DNA of 64,000 nucleotides from assembly GCA_023397675.1 (NCBI GenBank), contig JAEWTV010000065.1:62001-126000 (forward strand), written 5' to 3'. The DNA comes from Bacillota bacterium. Lineage in GTDB: Bacteria > Bacillota > Clostridia > Acetivibrionales > JANLFN01. Below, one piece after another: positions 17,716-25,315 of this stretch (position 1 is the stretch's first letter; every line of letters starts with the position of its first letter). Made by a program: the position numbers and the translations under genes. Below the pieces are notes generated by a model. That model saw only the letters and a list, made by a program, of their open reading frames with translations, had not been told where the DNA came from and searched no databases.

Positions 17716-18261
17716 TCAGCCCTCAGCCTTGTTGATATTAATTGATATTTTTCCCTTTTGAGCTAATCTTGAGAGAAAGTAAATAGCACTGTCTTTAGAT
17801 ATCTTAAGCTTTTCTGCCACCTGTTCCGGACTAATCAGGTTGTTTTCCTTTACAAGGGCAAGTATTTCTTCATCCACCTGCTGAACCCACTCTTCGAACA
17901 TCTGTCGTACCTCAGGAGTTGCAAAAGTTGCAATATCACTGCTCTGGGATATGGTTGACATCATCTTTCTACACATATCCATAGGTCCGGAGCTACTGTC
18001 ATTTCCCCCCTTTTCTGACTTTTCCGACTTTGAACCCATCATGGAACTCATCATTCCCATCATACCGCCATCTGAACCTTTACTATCGGAACCCATCATT
18101 TGTTCCATCATCTTAGGCATCATGTTGTTCATCATATCCTGCCTTTCCTCTTTAGTCATTGTAGAGAAAAAGCCCTCCATCATTTTATCCATCATATCCT
18201 TCTTTTCTTCCGCTGACATGTTTCCCATCATGTTTTCCATCATCTTTTCCTTAAAACCCAT
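17716..18261 (-). CDS. Methionine-rich protein with C-terminal winged-helix domain
   Basis: A 181-residue protein. Residues 1-105 carry about 29 methionines, mostly as MM pairs in repeats such as MMENMMGNM, DMMDKMMEGF, DMMNNMMPKMMEQMM and GMMGMMSSMM, with one Cys (DMCRKMM). Methionine pairs are typical soft-metal ligands (copper, silver, possibly arsenic or mercury). Residues about 125-178 form a compact winged helix (EILALVKENNLISPEQVAEKL then SKDSAIYFLSRLAQKGKI). No signal peptide. AAGGAGG precedes the ATG. It lies 22 bases downstream of an ArsR gene, so a metal-responsive intracellular regulator or metal buffer is inferred. It is not a known named protein to me. Confidence 0.7.
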   Translation of the reverse strand: MGFKEKMMENMMGNMSAEEKKDMMDKMMEGFFSTMTKEERQDMMNNMMPKMMEQMMGSDSKGSDGGMMGMMSSMMGSKSEKSEKGGNDSSSGPMDMCRKMMSTISQSSDIATFATPEVRQMFEEWVQQVDEEILALVKENNLISPEQVAEKLKISKDSAIYFLSRLAQKGKISININKAEG

Positions 18262-18283
18262 GTAAACGCCTCCTTATTTATTC

Positions 18284-18625
18284 TTACCTCCAATGCATTC
18301 TCCACCATGGAGGAGAAAAGAACATTGAAGAATCAACCTCTTTATCCTCAATAGAATTAGCTATTTCGGAAAATATGCCAAGGGCACTTAAAAGCCTATG
18401 ATCTTTTAACTTGTAATAGACAAAAGGTCCTGACCGTTTAGTTTCCAGAACCTGACTTTCCCGGAGTGTCCTTAGATGGTGAGACACCAAGGGCTGAGAC
18501 AAGCCTGTCGAATCTACAATTTCTGAAACAGAGCATTCCTTTTCCCCTATAAAGCTGATTATTTTCAGTCTGTTAGAGTCTCCAAGAGTCTGAAATAGTA
18601 ACTGAAGTTTTTGCGAATCATCCAT
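18284..18625 (-). CDS. ArsR/SmtB-family transcriptional regulator
   Basis: A 113-residue winged-helix regulator: LLFQTLGDSNRLKIISFI, then the recognition helix SQPLVSHHLRTLRES and the wing GPFVYYKL. It lacks the CxC metal motif of classical ArsR; the region reads KECSVSEIV with a single Cys, and the tail FFSPPWWRMHWR is Trp/Met/His-rich, so ligand type is unclear. AGAGG lies five bases before the ATG. A perfect palindrome CATTTATATAAATG at 18651-18664, in its own upstream region, is a probable operator for autoregulation. It leads the Met-rich and DGC genes. Confidence 0.85.
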   Translation of the reverse strand: MDDSQKLQLLFQTLGDSNRLKIISFIGEKECSVSEIVDSTGLSQPLVSHHLRTLRESQVLETKRSGPFVYYKLKDHRLLSALGIFSEIANSIEDKEVDSSMFFSPPWWRMHWR

Positions 18626-18650
18626 ATTAACCTCTGCTTATATAAGTAAT

Positions 18651-18664
18651 CATTTATATAAATG
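18651..18664. promoter_or_regulatory. Candidate ArsR operator
   Basis: CATTTATATAAATG is a perfect 14-bp palindrome within a run of TTTATAT repeats (about 18639-18678) immediately upstream of the 18284-18625 ArsR gene. AT-rich palindromes of this kind are typical for SmtB/ArsR binding. Confidence 0.55.
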
Positions 18665-18745
18665 TTTATTTATATGATAATTAAAATTTTACCATTTGTC
18701 AACAATAAAAACACAAAAATAGCAACTTTATATTTATAAAAAAAA

Positions 18746-18763
18746 GATGCCTTAACAGGCATC
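18746..18763 (-). terminator. Terminator of the ferredoxin operon
   Basis: On the minus strand GATGCCT and AGGCATC (7-bp arms, 4-base loop) are followed by eight T residues. The hairpin begins inside the second stop codon of the ferredoxin frame, which supports the longer 110-codon reading. Confidence 0.9.
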
Positions 18764-19094
18764 ATTCTTTCAACTCAATAGCATCGCCACAGCAGGTATC
18801 TGCACAAATACCACAGCTTCAACCACAGCTGCAATTGCCGCCGCTGCACGAACCCTCATCACAGCTAGTTTGCTTACCCGGTGCATTCCATCTCGTATTA
18901 TCCCCTGCATATTCTATTGCACCAACCGGGCAAAGGTTACCGCAGCCATGACACCCTTGGACACAGCCCTCAGGCTTAACAACCACCGGTCTATTTTCAT
19001 CTTTTTCAAATACTCCGTTAGCGCATTTATTAAAGCACGCTCCGCATTCTATACATAATTCATAATTTATTACCGGATACCATGTTTTTGACAT
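18762..19094 (-). CDS. Ferredoxin with Cys-rich tail; in-frame TGA (18819-18821) possibly selenocysteine
   Basis: Reading to the first TGA gives 91 residues; through it, 110. The N-terminal part has two iron-sulfur motifs, CIECGACFNKC and CVQGCHGCGNLCP (Cx3Cx2Cx3CP), as in 8Fe ferredoxins. After a Cys-rich linker (CDEGSCSGGNCSCG) the frame meets TGA, then SCGICADTCCGDAIELKE and a second TGA at 18762-18764. The continuation completes a third Cx3Cx2Cx3C motif with the TGA inside it. GGTAT and ATACC, seven bases after the TGA, form a stem with an 8-base G-containing loop, a possible SECIS-like element. Selenocysteine is an inference; an interrupted gene or other decoding is possible. The start at 19094 follows GAGGGG. 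It sits directly after an ArsR gene. Confidence 0.6.
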
Positions 19095-19108
19095 ATAACC
19101 CCTCATCT

Positions 19109-19429
19109 CTAATTATCTTTTTTAAGTGATTTTTGTGTTTCTTCAATCTGTTTCAATATTATCTCTTCTGCAATTTCTATCATTTGAAATACGCCTGGGC
19201 TTTTAATTTTATAAATTACCATCAACCCATCCTTTTTACTTTCAACAATTCCTTGATTCTTCAGAACAGACAGGTGCTGTGAAGTATTCGACTGCTCAGA
19301 ATCTATCTGTGGAAGAATATCACAGACACACAAAGGCCTTTCCTTCAATATTTTAATTATTTGTAGCCTTGTAGGGTGAGCAAGTGCTTTAAATATATTT
19401 GCAATAAATTGATTTCCCATATCTGACAT
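19109..19429 (-). CDS. arsR: ArsR-family regulator with CVCD metalloid-binding motif
   Basis: A 106-residue winged-helix repressor. RPLCVCDILPQI places the CxC pair in the helix used by E. coli ArsR (ELCVCDL) to bind trivalent arsenic or antimony, releasing DNA. QSNTSQHLSVLKNQGIV is the recognition helix region. It lies between a DGC gene and the ferredoxin gene on one transcript. Palindromes of type TTAGAA-N2-TTCTAA lie upstream of this operon and of the proC-like gene, and are the natural candidates for its binding. Reading of the inducer as arsenic is from family knowledge, not shown here. Confidence 0.85.
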   Translation of the reverse strand: MSDMGNQFIANIFKALAHPTRLQIIKILKERPLCVCDILPQIDSEQSNTSQHLSVLKNQGIVESKKDGLMVIYKIKSPGVFQMIEIAEEIILKQIEETQKSLKKDN

Positions 19430-19438
19430 TGTTTTAAC

Positions 19439-19846
19439 CTATCCTTCCGCCATAGTATTTTCAACATCCCTGTTGATTTTACTCTCAATCAGGCTTTTGA
19501 TTTTTATGATTTCTTCATCCTTAATGTCAAACACCCCGGGAGTTTTCTCAATGTTCTCATCAGTTACAACAACCAGTTCATCTACCTTCAGACCTGCATG
19601 TTCTACAATCTTCTTTGCACAGAGTACCGGGCAGCCATCAATTACAATAATTTTCTTGGCCTGTTTTGCAGCTTCAATAATTCCCGGTACATGACCTCCA
19701 AGACCGGCGAGACAATACATCTTTGCCTTCCCTTCCTTGGTCATTTCAAGTGCTGCATTATTGGCTATCTGACCAACATTTGATCCGCCGCCTGAACATG
19801 CAAATAGCATTATTTCAGATGGCTTGCATATACATGCCTTACTCAC
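19439..19846 (-). CDS. DGC-domain putative zinc-binding protein (copy 2)
   Basis: A 135-residue DGC-family protein: CICKPSEIMLFACSGGGSNVGQIAN, MYCLAGLGGH and IIVIDGCPVLCAKKIVEH (here DGCPVLC, matching the family signature). It is shorter than copy 1. The GTG at 19846 follows GGGGTG at six bases and is preferred to one at 19855. It heads the operon with the ArsR and ferredoxin genes; a near-palindrome TTAGAATTTACTAA (19876-19889) sits just upstream. Confidence 0.75.
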   Translation of the reverse strand: MSKACICKPSEIMLFACSGGGSNVGQIANNAALEMTKEGKAKMYCLAGLGGHVPGIIEAAKQAKKIIVIDGCPVLCAKKIVEHAGLKVDELVVVTDENIEKTPGVFDIKDEEIIKIKSLIESKINRDVENTMAEG

Positions 19847-19875
19847 AGTTATCACCCCGCAGGCGTATTATTATA

Positions 19876-19889
19876 TTAGAATTTACTAA
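19876..19889. promoter_or_regulatory. Candidate ArsR operator, site c
   Basis: TTAGAATTTACTAA matches TTAGAA-N2-TTCTAA with one mismatch. It lies 30 bases upstream of the DGC-arsR-ferredoxin operon. Confidence 0.5.
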
Positions 19890-19971
19890 TGTTCAATCAA
19901 ATTATAACTTTCCGGCCATAAGCTGTCAATATAATAACTTCGCCTGCTTTATTAAATGTCTAAATTAAATT

Positions 19972-20751
19972 TTAAGGTTTGATCTTCTGATAGATTGCAT
20001 TAAGTTTTTCCTGATAAATCGATTTAATATCCTCTTGATGATCAGCCAAAGGCTTGGATGGGATCAGATCCATAACATCCTCACTTTTCAGTCCCGAATC
20101 AAACATAACTGCTGCTGCGCCTGATATCATATTTCTTAATCCTTCATTTGCTTCTTCATCTGTTAATCCGAAACTCTTTACTATTTCTCTTAACTCAAAC
20201 AGCTGAAACCATAAATAAGTAGGACCCATTGCAGTTAAGACCGAATATGCTTCCAAATTCTTTTCGGGTACCTCTTTGTATACTCCTAAGGCTGAAAATA
20301 GCCTGTCAAGAACCACCTTATCATCTTCGGTTACTCTTACGGAGAATGTAACAGGATTAAATCCCTGACCAATGATGGAAGGCGCATTAGGTATCATCCG
20401 AACAACTTTTAACTCCTTGCCTGATATCTCTGAAATTTTGGAGATTGTATGTTTTGGAGCAAGAGATACTATTATTGACTCAGTTGACACATTATCTTTT
20501 AATTCCTCCAATAAGCCGGCAATTACAGGTGGATGGAGTCCTATAAATACTATATCCTTTTGAACAGCCTGTTTGTTTCCACCATTAACTGCTGTTACTT
20601 CAGGGAACTCAGCGCTCAACCTGTTTAACACATCTTGGCTGCTGTCACTTACTAAAATACCTTCAATACTTATTCCAGCCTGTTTAAAAGCTCTAAGAAA
20701 AATTCTTGTGATTCGTCCACCGCCGATAAAACCAATTGTTTTGTTAATCAT
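19972..20751 (-). CDS. ProC-like NADP-binding oxidoreductase
   Basis: A 259-residue protein with an N-terminal Rossmann motif FIGGGRITRIF, the MIPNAPSIIGQGFNPVTFS segment corresponding to the MPN-P motif of pyrroline-5-carboxylate reductase, and a helical C-terminal domain containing MGPTYLWFQLFEL and NMISGAAAVM. Pyrroline-5-carboxylate reductases make proline; the altered C-terminal motif and position among ArsR-controlled genes suggest a different, stress-linked substrate. Two TTAGAA-type palindromes lie in its promoter. GAGGGGG precedes the ATG. Confidence 0.65.
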   Translation of the reverse strand: MINKTIGFIGGGRITRIFLRAFKQAGISIEGILVSDSSQDVLNRLSAEFPEVTAVNGGNKQAVQKDIVFIGLHPPVIAGLLEELKDNVSTESIIVSLAPKHTISKISEISGKELKVVRMIPNAPSIIGQGFNPVTFSVRVTEDDKVVLDRLFSALGVYKEVPEKNLEAYSVLTAMGPTYLWFQLFELREIVKSFGLTDEEANEGLRNMISGAAAVMFDSGLKSEDVMDLIPSKPLADHQEDIKSIYQEKLNAIYQKIKP

Positions 20752-20809
20752 TTTTTAGCCCCCTCATTATATTTATAGTTACTAGCCTTTGCAGATTAGC
20801 TATTTAGTA

Positions 20810-20827
20810 TATTAGAATTTTCTAATA
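20810..20827. promoter_or_regulatory. Candidate ArsR operator, site a
   Basis: TATTAGAATTTTCTAATA has perfect 8-bp arms about a TT centre, 59 bases upstream of the ProC-like gene. Confidence 0.6.
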
Positions 20828-20873
20828 TTATAATACCATTATAAGTCAAAGCAAAATTTTGTCAATAAGTATT

Positions 20874-20887
20874 TTAGAAATTTCTAA
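20874..20887. promoter_or_regulatory. Candidate ArsR operator, site b
   Basis: TTAGAAATTTCTAA is a perfect 14-bp palindrome of the same TTAGAA-N2-TTCTAA form, between the divergent ProC-like and sigma factor genes, so it could act on either. Confidence 0.6.
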
Positions 20888-20994
20888 TATATTTTTTTAT
20901 TAGGACGTTATAAACCTAAAGACCTGCATTAATATGGTAGATGCAGGAATGTGTTATAATTAAGACGAACATAATTGCTTACAGGAGATCTTTT

Positions 20995-21798
20995 ATGTAT
21001 GTTACCTTACCTGAATTTGAAGAAATATATAAAACTAATTTCGATAAATTATTAAAGGTTGCCTATAGAATAACCAGCTCAATACATGATGCCGAGGATG
21101 TTTTGCAGGAAACATATATTAATGCGTTTAAGTCTATTTCTCAATTCGATAAAAAAAGCTCTATAAGCACATGGTTGTATAAAATAACACTAAATTGCTC
21201 TTTAAAATATATAAAAAAACGTAAAGCTTTTCCTGTTTCTTATATGGCCCAGGAACAAGGAATTACTGAAAACCAATTCTTTGAAGGATTAAAATCAATT
21301 GATACCGTCGAGGATGAGGTGCTGTATAATGATATGAGGGAAACATGCATTCAGATGTTCATAGAGTGCCTTCCCAAAAAACAGCGCGTGTCATTTGTGT
21401 TAAAAATAATCATGGGCTTGCCTGTCTGTGAGGTTTCGAAAATACTTGATATATCTGAAAGTGCTGTTAAGACCAATGTTTACAGGGCAAGAAAAGCCAT
21501 AAAAATGCATATAGAAGGGAAATGCTCCCTTATAAACCCCAAAGCACCCTGTCAATGCGCTTTATGGGTAAACTATACCGTTAAAAACGGCAAAAAGAAC
21601 AGTATTCCCGAATTAAACTCTTCAAAAAGGCCCTTAAATGAATTAAGCAAAAAAATCTCCGGTGAGATTAATTTCTTAAATAAAATAGCCATCCTATATG
21701 ATAGTAATTTAAATTCTCCATCATCCGCTGAATTTATATTTATCATGCGAAAAATCGTTAATGATAACACCTTAAACGCTTTTAAAACATTTTCATAA
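20995..21798 (+). CDS. ECF sigma factor with C-terminal Cys motif
   Basis: A 267-residue sigma-70 family ECF factor. Region 2 includes HDAEDVLQETYINAFKSI and the STWLYKI segment; region 4 carries LPKKQRVSFVLKIIMGLPVCEV and the SESAVKTNVYRARKAIK helix-turn-helix. After region 4 comes CSLINPKAPCQC (Cx8CxC) and a further 75 residues without clear fold. Cys-rich C-terminal extensions in some ECF groups bind metal and control activity (for example CorE in Myxococcus). With the surrounding metal genes this suggests a metal-sensing sigma factor without a separate anti-sigma, an inference. The ATG at 20995 follows AGGAG; an upstream in-frame ATG at 20941 has no such site. Confidence 0.8.
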   Translation: MYVTLPEFEEIYKTNFDKLLKVAYRITSSIHDAEDVLQETYINAFKSISQFDKKSSISTWLYKITLNCSLKYIKKRKAFPVSYMAQEQGITENQFFEGLKSIDTVEDEVLYNDMRETCIQMFIECLPKKQRVSFVLKIIMGLPVCEVSKILDISESAVKTNVYRARKAIKMHIEGKCSLINPKAPCQCALWVNYTVKNGKKNSIPELNSSKRPLNELSKKISGEINFLNKIAILYDSNLNSPSSAEFIFIMRKIVNDNTLNAFKTFS

Positions 21799-21875
21799 AT
21801 ATATTTATTTTTTGTAACCTTTTTAATGATATTGGTATCTAAGTATATATACAATACATTTTGGAGGTAATTTAT

Positions 21876-22304
21876 ATGTGTGAAAAAATAGTAGCCCCTT
21901 GCGGAATTGATTGTTTTAATTGTGAGATGTACAAGGACAATGTAACTCCGGAATTTCAGGAAGGCTTCTCAGCAAGGATGGGAGTACCAAAAGAAAAAGT
22001 AACCTGCGATGGCTGCAAGGACGACAGCATATGTACACTTTTAGATATCAGAGGTCTGAAGTGCAAAACCCTTGAATGCGTCAAATCAAAAGGAGTGGAT
22101 TATTGCTTCGAGTGCAATGATTTCCCTTGTGAATTCTTAATGCCTGTCGCTGATAACGCTTTGAAAGTACCTCACAACATCAAGGTCTACAATTTATGTA
22201 CCATAAAAAGAATAGGTCTTGAAGCTTTTTGCGAAAAAGCAGCAGAAATAAGAAAAACATATTTCGGAAAGCAATTTGGAATTGGTGAAGGCGGATCAAA
22301 ATAA
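21876..22304 (+). CDS. DUF3795-type cysteine-rich protein
   Basis: A 142-residue protein with the DUF3795 pattern APCGIDCFNCEMY, then CDGCKDDSICTLLDIRGLKCKTLECV and YCFECNDFPCEFL; twelve or more Cys in total, likely binding zinc or an iron-sulfur cluster. GGAGG lies eight bases before the chosen ATG. It follows the ECF sigma gene by 77 bases and may be co-transcribed. Function unknown. Confidence 0.75.
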   Translation: MCEKIVAPCGIDCFNCEMYKDNVTPEFQEGFSARMGVPKEKVTCDGCKDDSICTLLDIRGLKCKTLECVKSKGVDYCFECNDFPCEFLMPVADNALKVPHNIKVYNLCTIKRIGLEAFCEKAAEIRKTYFGKQFGIGEGGSK

Positions 22305-22327
22305 AACAAAATCTATCACAGATAATA

Positions 22328-22384
22328 AAAGAGTAGCGGAATTCAGAAATTAATCTGTTTTCGCTACTCTTATTTATTGAATGA
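22328..22384. terminator. Bidirectional terminator
   Basis: AAGAGTAGCG and CGCTACTCTT are perfect 10-bp arms around a loop of about 30 bases. It separates the DUF3795 gene from the convergent ars operon. Confidence 0.75.
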
Positions 22385-22400
22385 GGTATCCCCCTATGGA

Positions 22401-23492
22401 TTAATCATCTGAATTTTTAGATTTTTTAATAGGGAAACCATCCTGATTAAAGTATTTCCGTTTAAAGGCTAATGCTGCATTAACCAAAGCGATCATTACA
22501 GGCACCTCTATCAATGGTCCGATTACTGCTGCAAAAGCCTGGCCCGAGCCTATTCCAAACACTGCGACAGCTACTGCAATTGCAAGTTCAAAGTTATTAC
22601 TTGCAGCTGTAAATGACAGTGATACCGTCTGCTCATATTTAAACTTACCAAGGTGTGAAATATAAAAGCTTACAAAGAACATTACTGCAAAGTATATCAA
22701 TAGAGGTACTGCTATTCTCAGTACATCACCAGGAAGCTTAACAATGTACTGTCCTTTAAGAATAAACATTACTACAATGGTATATAACAGGAATATAAGT
22801 GCTATTGGGGATATCTTTGGTATAAACACCTTCTCATACCAGTCCCTGCTCTTGGCCTTAATCAAACTGAATCTTGTAATAATACCTGCTGCAAATGGAA
22901 TACCGAGATATATCAAAACACTCTTTGCCACACTCCACATGGAAACCTCTACTATCTGTCCGCCCCATGACAAGCCCAACAGTTTAGGAAGGAATGTAAC
23001 AAATACATAGATATACAAAGAGTAAAATACTATCTGGAATATTGAATTTAGTGCAACAAGTGCAGCACAGTATTCGTTGTCACCTTTAGCCAAGGTGTTC
23101 CATACTATTACCATTGCTATGCATCTTGCAAGTCCTATTATAATTATTCCTATGGCATATTCAGGCTTATCCGGCAGAAAAATAATTGCCAAAACAAACA
23201 TAAGAATAGGCCCGATTATCCAGTTCTGGATTAATGAAAATCCAAAAACCTTTTTATTCTTAGTTACCTTGCCTATTTCCTCATATTTAACCTTACAAAG
23301 CGGTGGGTACATCATCAGTATCAATCCTACTGCTATAGGCCATGAAATAGTCCCACTGCTCATACCTTCGAGTGAATCGGCCAGCCCAGGAAACAAGTAG
23401 CCGGCAGCCACACCAATTCCCATTGCAAGAAAAATCCATAGAGTTAAAAACCTATCTAAGAATGATAGCTTTGCTTTATTCGCATTTACCAT
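22401..23492 (-). CDS. acr3: ACR3-family arsenite efflux permease
   Basis: A 363-residue transporter with ten hydrophobic helices. FLDRFLTLWIFLAMGIGVAAG is split across the first helix, and GLARCIAMVIVWN holds the conserved Cys that is essential in ACR3 proteins. NNFELAIAVAVAVFG near the end is another hallmark. It exports arsenite (and sometimes antimonite) across the membrane, using ArsA ATPase energy when that is present. The chosen ATG at 23492 follows GGGGGTG; an ATG five codons upstream has no spacing for a site. It is the last gene of arsR-arsD-arsA-acr3. Confidence 0.92.
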   Translation of the reverse strand: MVNANKAKLSFLDRFLTLWIFLAMGIGVAAGYLFPGLADSLEGMSSGTISWPIAVGLILMMYPPLCKVKYEEIGKVTKNKKVFGFSLIQNWIIGPILMFVLAIIFLPDKPEYAIGIIIIGLARCIAMVIVWNTLAKGDNEYCAALVALNSIFQIVFYSLYIYVFVTFLPKLLGLSWGGQIVEVSMWSVAKSVLIYLGIPFAAGIITRFSLIKAKSRDWYEKVFIPKISPIALIFLLYTIVVMFILKGQYIVKLPGDVLRIAVPLLIYFAVMFFVSFYISHLGKFKYEQTVSLSFTAASNNFELAIAVAVAVFGIGSGQAFAAVIGPLIEVPVMIALVNAALAFKRKYFNQDGFPIKKSKNSDD

Positions 23493-23565
23493 ATAGCACC
23501 CCCACAATTAATTTGTCTAAATGGTTTTCTTTAGTATTATTGCTAATACGCTCTCACCCTCTATA

Positions 23566-25314
23566 TCAAAGTTTGACAATACTTTGAATCGATGCGTCTT
23601 GAAGCCATGGTATGGCAACATAATTATCCTTGCTTATCTCTTTCACTCTGTTCAGCCATTGGTTCTCAGCTTCAGAACGTGCAATGAGCATGTCGTTTTT
23701 GGTATCAGCCATAGATAAACATTGATTTACTACCCACCATTTGCTGTTTATCCCTGCCCTGCTTAAGTCATTATGGAGCCTGAGTGCTTCAAATACAGGT
23801 GTTGCCTCTGGCAATGTAACAATTATAACTGATGTTTGACTTTCGTCTCGTAACCTTGGCAACAATCTCTGTACGGATATGGGTGTTTCTCCCTTGGTCC
23901 GCTGTACCTCACGGTGATAACTTTGCGTAGAGTCTAATAGCAGAAGGGTATGCCCAGTAGGTGCAGTATCAATAACCACCACCTCATTTTCAGCTTTATC
24001 GACTATCTCGGCAAAAGCCCTAAACACTGCTATTTCCTGCGTACAAGGTGAACGTAAATCTTCCTCAACGTAGGCAATATCATCCTCACTCATTGTTTCA
24101 CGAGCCTTATTTAGTACCTCATTCTGATAGTCTAAAAGCTCCTGCTTTTCATCAATTTTACTAAGTGTTATATTCTCAGTGCCTTCAATTACATATTTGA
24201 GATGATCTGCCGGGTCTGTAGAGGTCAAATGAACTTTGACACCCTTTTTAGCAAGAGCTAGTGCGATAGTCGCGGCAATTGTCGTCTTGCCAACGCCTCC
24301 TTTTCCCATTGTAAAAATGACCTTTTTGCCTGTATTGTAAATATCATCAATCAGCACATCAATCTGTTTCAGGTCAAGTGATTTACTGTGTGCATTAACC
24401 GTTTTATAATCATCATTTCTAAAAAATGCTCTGATTTTATCAATACCTAGAATATTGTAAGAACGAAGTGGCAAAGAAAAGATTTTAAACTTCTTTAACC
24501 CCTCCGGTATGTTTTCCATAGCTTTTTGCTGCTTATCCAATATTTTCTGCGATAGAGCATCAGATGCTTTGTCAAGCACACCATTTATTATCAGAAGTTG
24601 GTTTTTTACGCCTAAATCATTCAACTCATGGCTTGAACGTTCTGCTTCCAGTAATGGGGTTTCCTCCGGTCTTGATACCAATATAAGAGTTGTCTTATCC
24701 TTATCTGCGAGGTTTGAAACAGCCTCCTTGTACATTCCCTTCTTACCTTCAAGGCCTGCAAGCTGGCCTAAGCAGGATGCACCATGTGTACTCTCACTGA
24801 TAAAATTACTCCATGCTGATGGTAACTGTAACATACGGAGTGTATGACCAGTTGGGGCAGTATCAAAAATTATATAATCGTATTTTTCTTCCGTTGTTTT
24901 ATCTGTTATAAAGTTTGAAAACTGGTCGAATGCTGCAATTTCAACTGTACATGAGCCCGAAAGCTGCTCTTCCATGTTACTTATAACACTATCAGGCAAC
25001 ATACCTCTATAAGGAGCTACAACCGACTCCCTGTATTCCCTTGCTGCTTCCTCTGGATTTAGGTTTGCAACTACAAGCCCCGGTACGCTATCAATGGGCA
25101 CACCTTTTCCATCCAATTCAGTATTAAACACGTCCTGTAGATTTGATGCCGGATCTGTACTTATAAGCAGCACATTTTTTCCGTTATCCGCCAAGCCAAC
25201 CGCAACTGCACAGGCTGTGGAGGTTTTACCTACACCGCCTTTGCCTGTGAAGAACATATATTTAGTCAGATTTATCTTACTTAATTCAAATTTTTCAAAG
25301 GTATTATTGTTCAA
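23566..25314 (-). CDS. arsA: ArsA, arsenite-stimulated ATPase
   Basis: About 582 residues in two homologous halves, each with a deviant P-loop (FTGKGGVGKTSTAC and FTMGKGGVGKTTIAA) and a DTAPTGHT signature. Cys residues in GSCTVEIAAFDQF, ASCLGQLAGL and SPCTQEIAVFRAF match the three metalloid-binding cysteines of E. coli ArsA. It hydrolyses ATP to drive the efflux permease. The start is uncertain: a TTG at 25314 just after the arsD stop, with AAGGGG upstream, is chosen; an ATG at 25350 would overlap arsD by 35 bases. It receives metalloid from ArsD. Confidence 0.92.
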   Translation of the reverse strand: MNNNTFEKFELSKINLTKYMFFTGKGGVGKTSTACAVAVGLADNGKNVLLISTDPASNLQDVFNTELDGKGVPIDSVPGLVVANLNPEEAAREYRESVVAPYRGMLPDSVISNMEEQLSGSCTVEIAAFDQFSNFITDKTTEEKYDYIIFDTAPTGHTLRMLQLPSAWSNFISESTHGASCLGQLAGLEGKKGMYKEAVSNLADKDKTTLILVSRPEETPLLEAERSSHELNDLGVKNQLLIINGVLDKASDALSQKILDKQQKAMENIPEGLKKFKIFSLPLRSYNILGIDKIRAFFRNDDYKTVNAHSKSLDLKQIDVLIDDIYNTGKKVIFTMGKGGVGKTTIAATIALALAKKGVKVHLTSTDPADHLKYVIEGTENITLSKIDEKQELLDYQNEVLNKARETMSEDDIAYVEEDLRSPCTQEIAVFRAFAEIVDKAENEVVVIDTAPTGHTLLLLDSTQSYHREVQRTKGETPISVQRLLPRLRDESQTSVIIVTLPEATPVFEALRLHNDLSRAGINSKWWVVNQCLSMADTKNDMLIARSEAENQWLNRVKEISKDNYVAIPWLQDASIQSIVKL

Positions 25315-25315
25315 C

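Noticed and set aside
18819..19094. Ferredoxin ended at the first TGA as an ordinary 91-residue protein
   Set aside because: Not fully excluded, but the downstream frame completes a third Cys motif and ends exactly at the terminator, which is hard to explain by chance.
18819..19094. HgcB, the ferredoxin partner of mercury methylation
   Set aside because: The layout resembles HgcB, but no HgcA corrinoid protein is adjacent and the Cys-rich tail is different.
20941..20994. Extended ECF sigma start at 20941
   Set aside because: The first 18 codons have no ribosome-binding site and are outside the conserved region 2, while AGGAG lies before the ATG at 20995.
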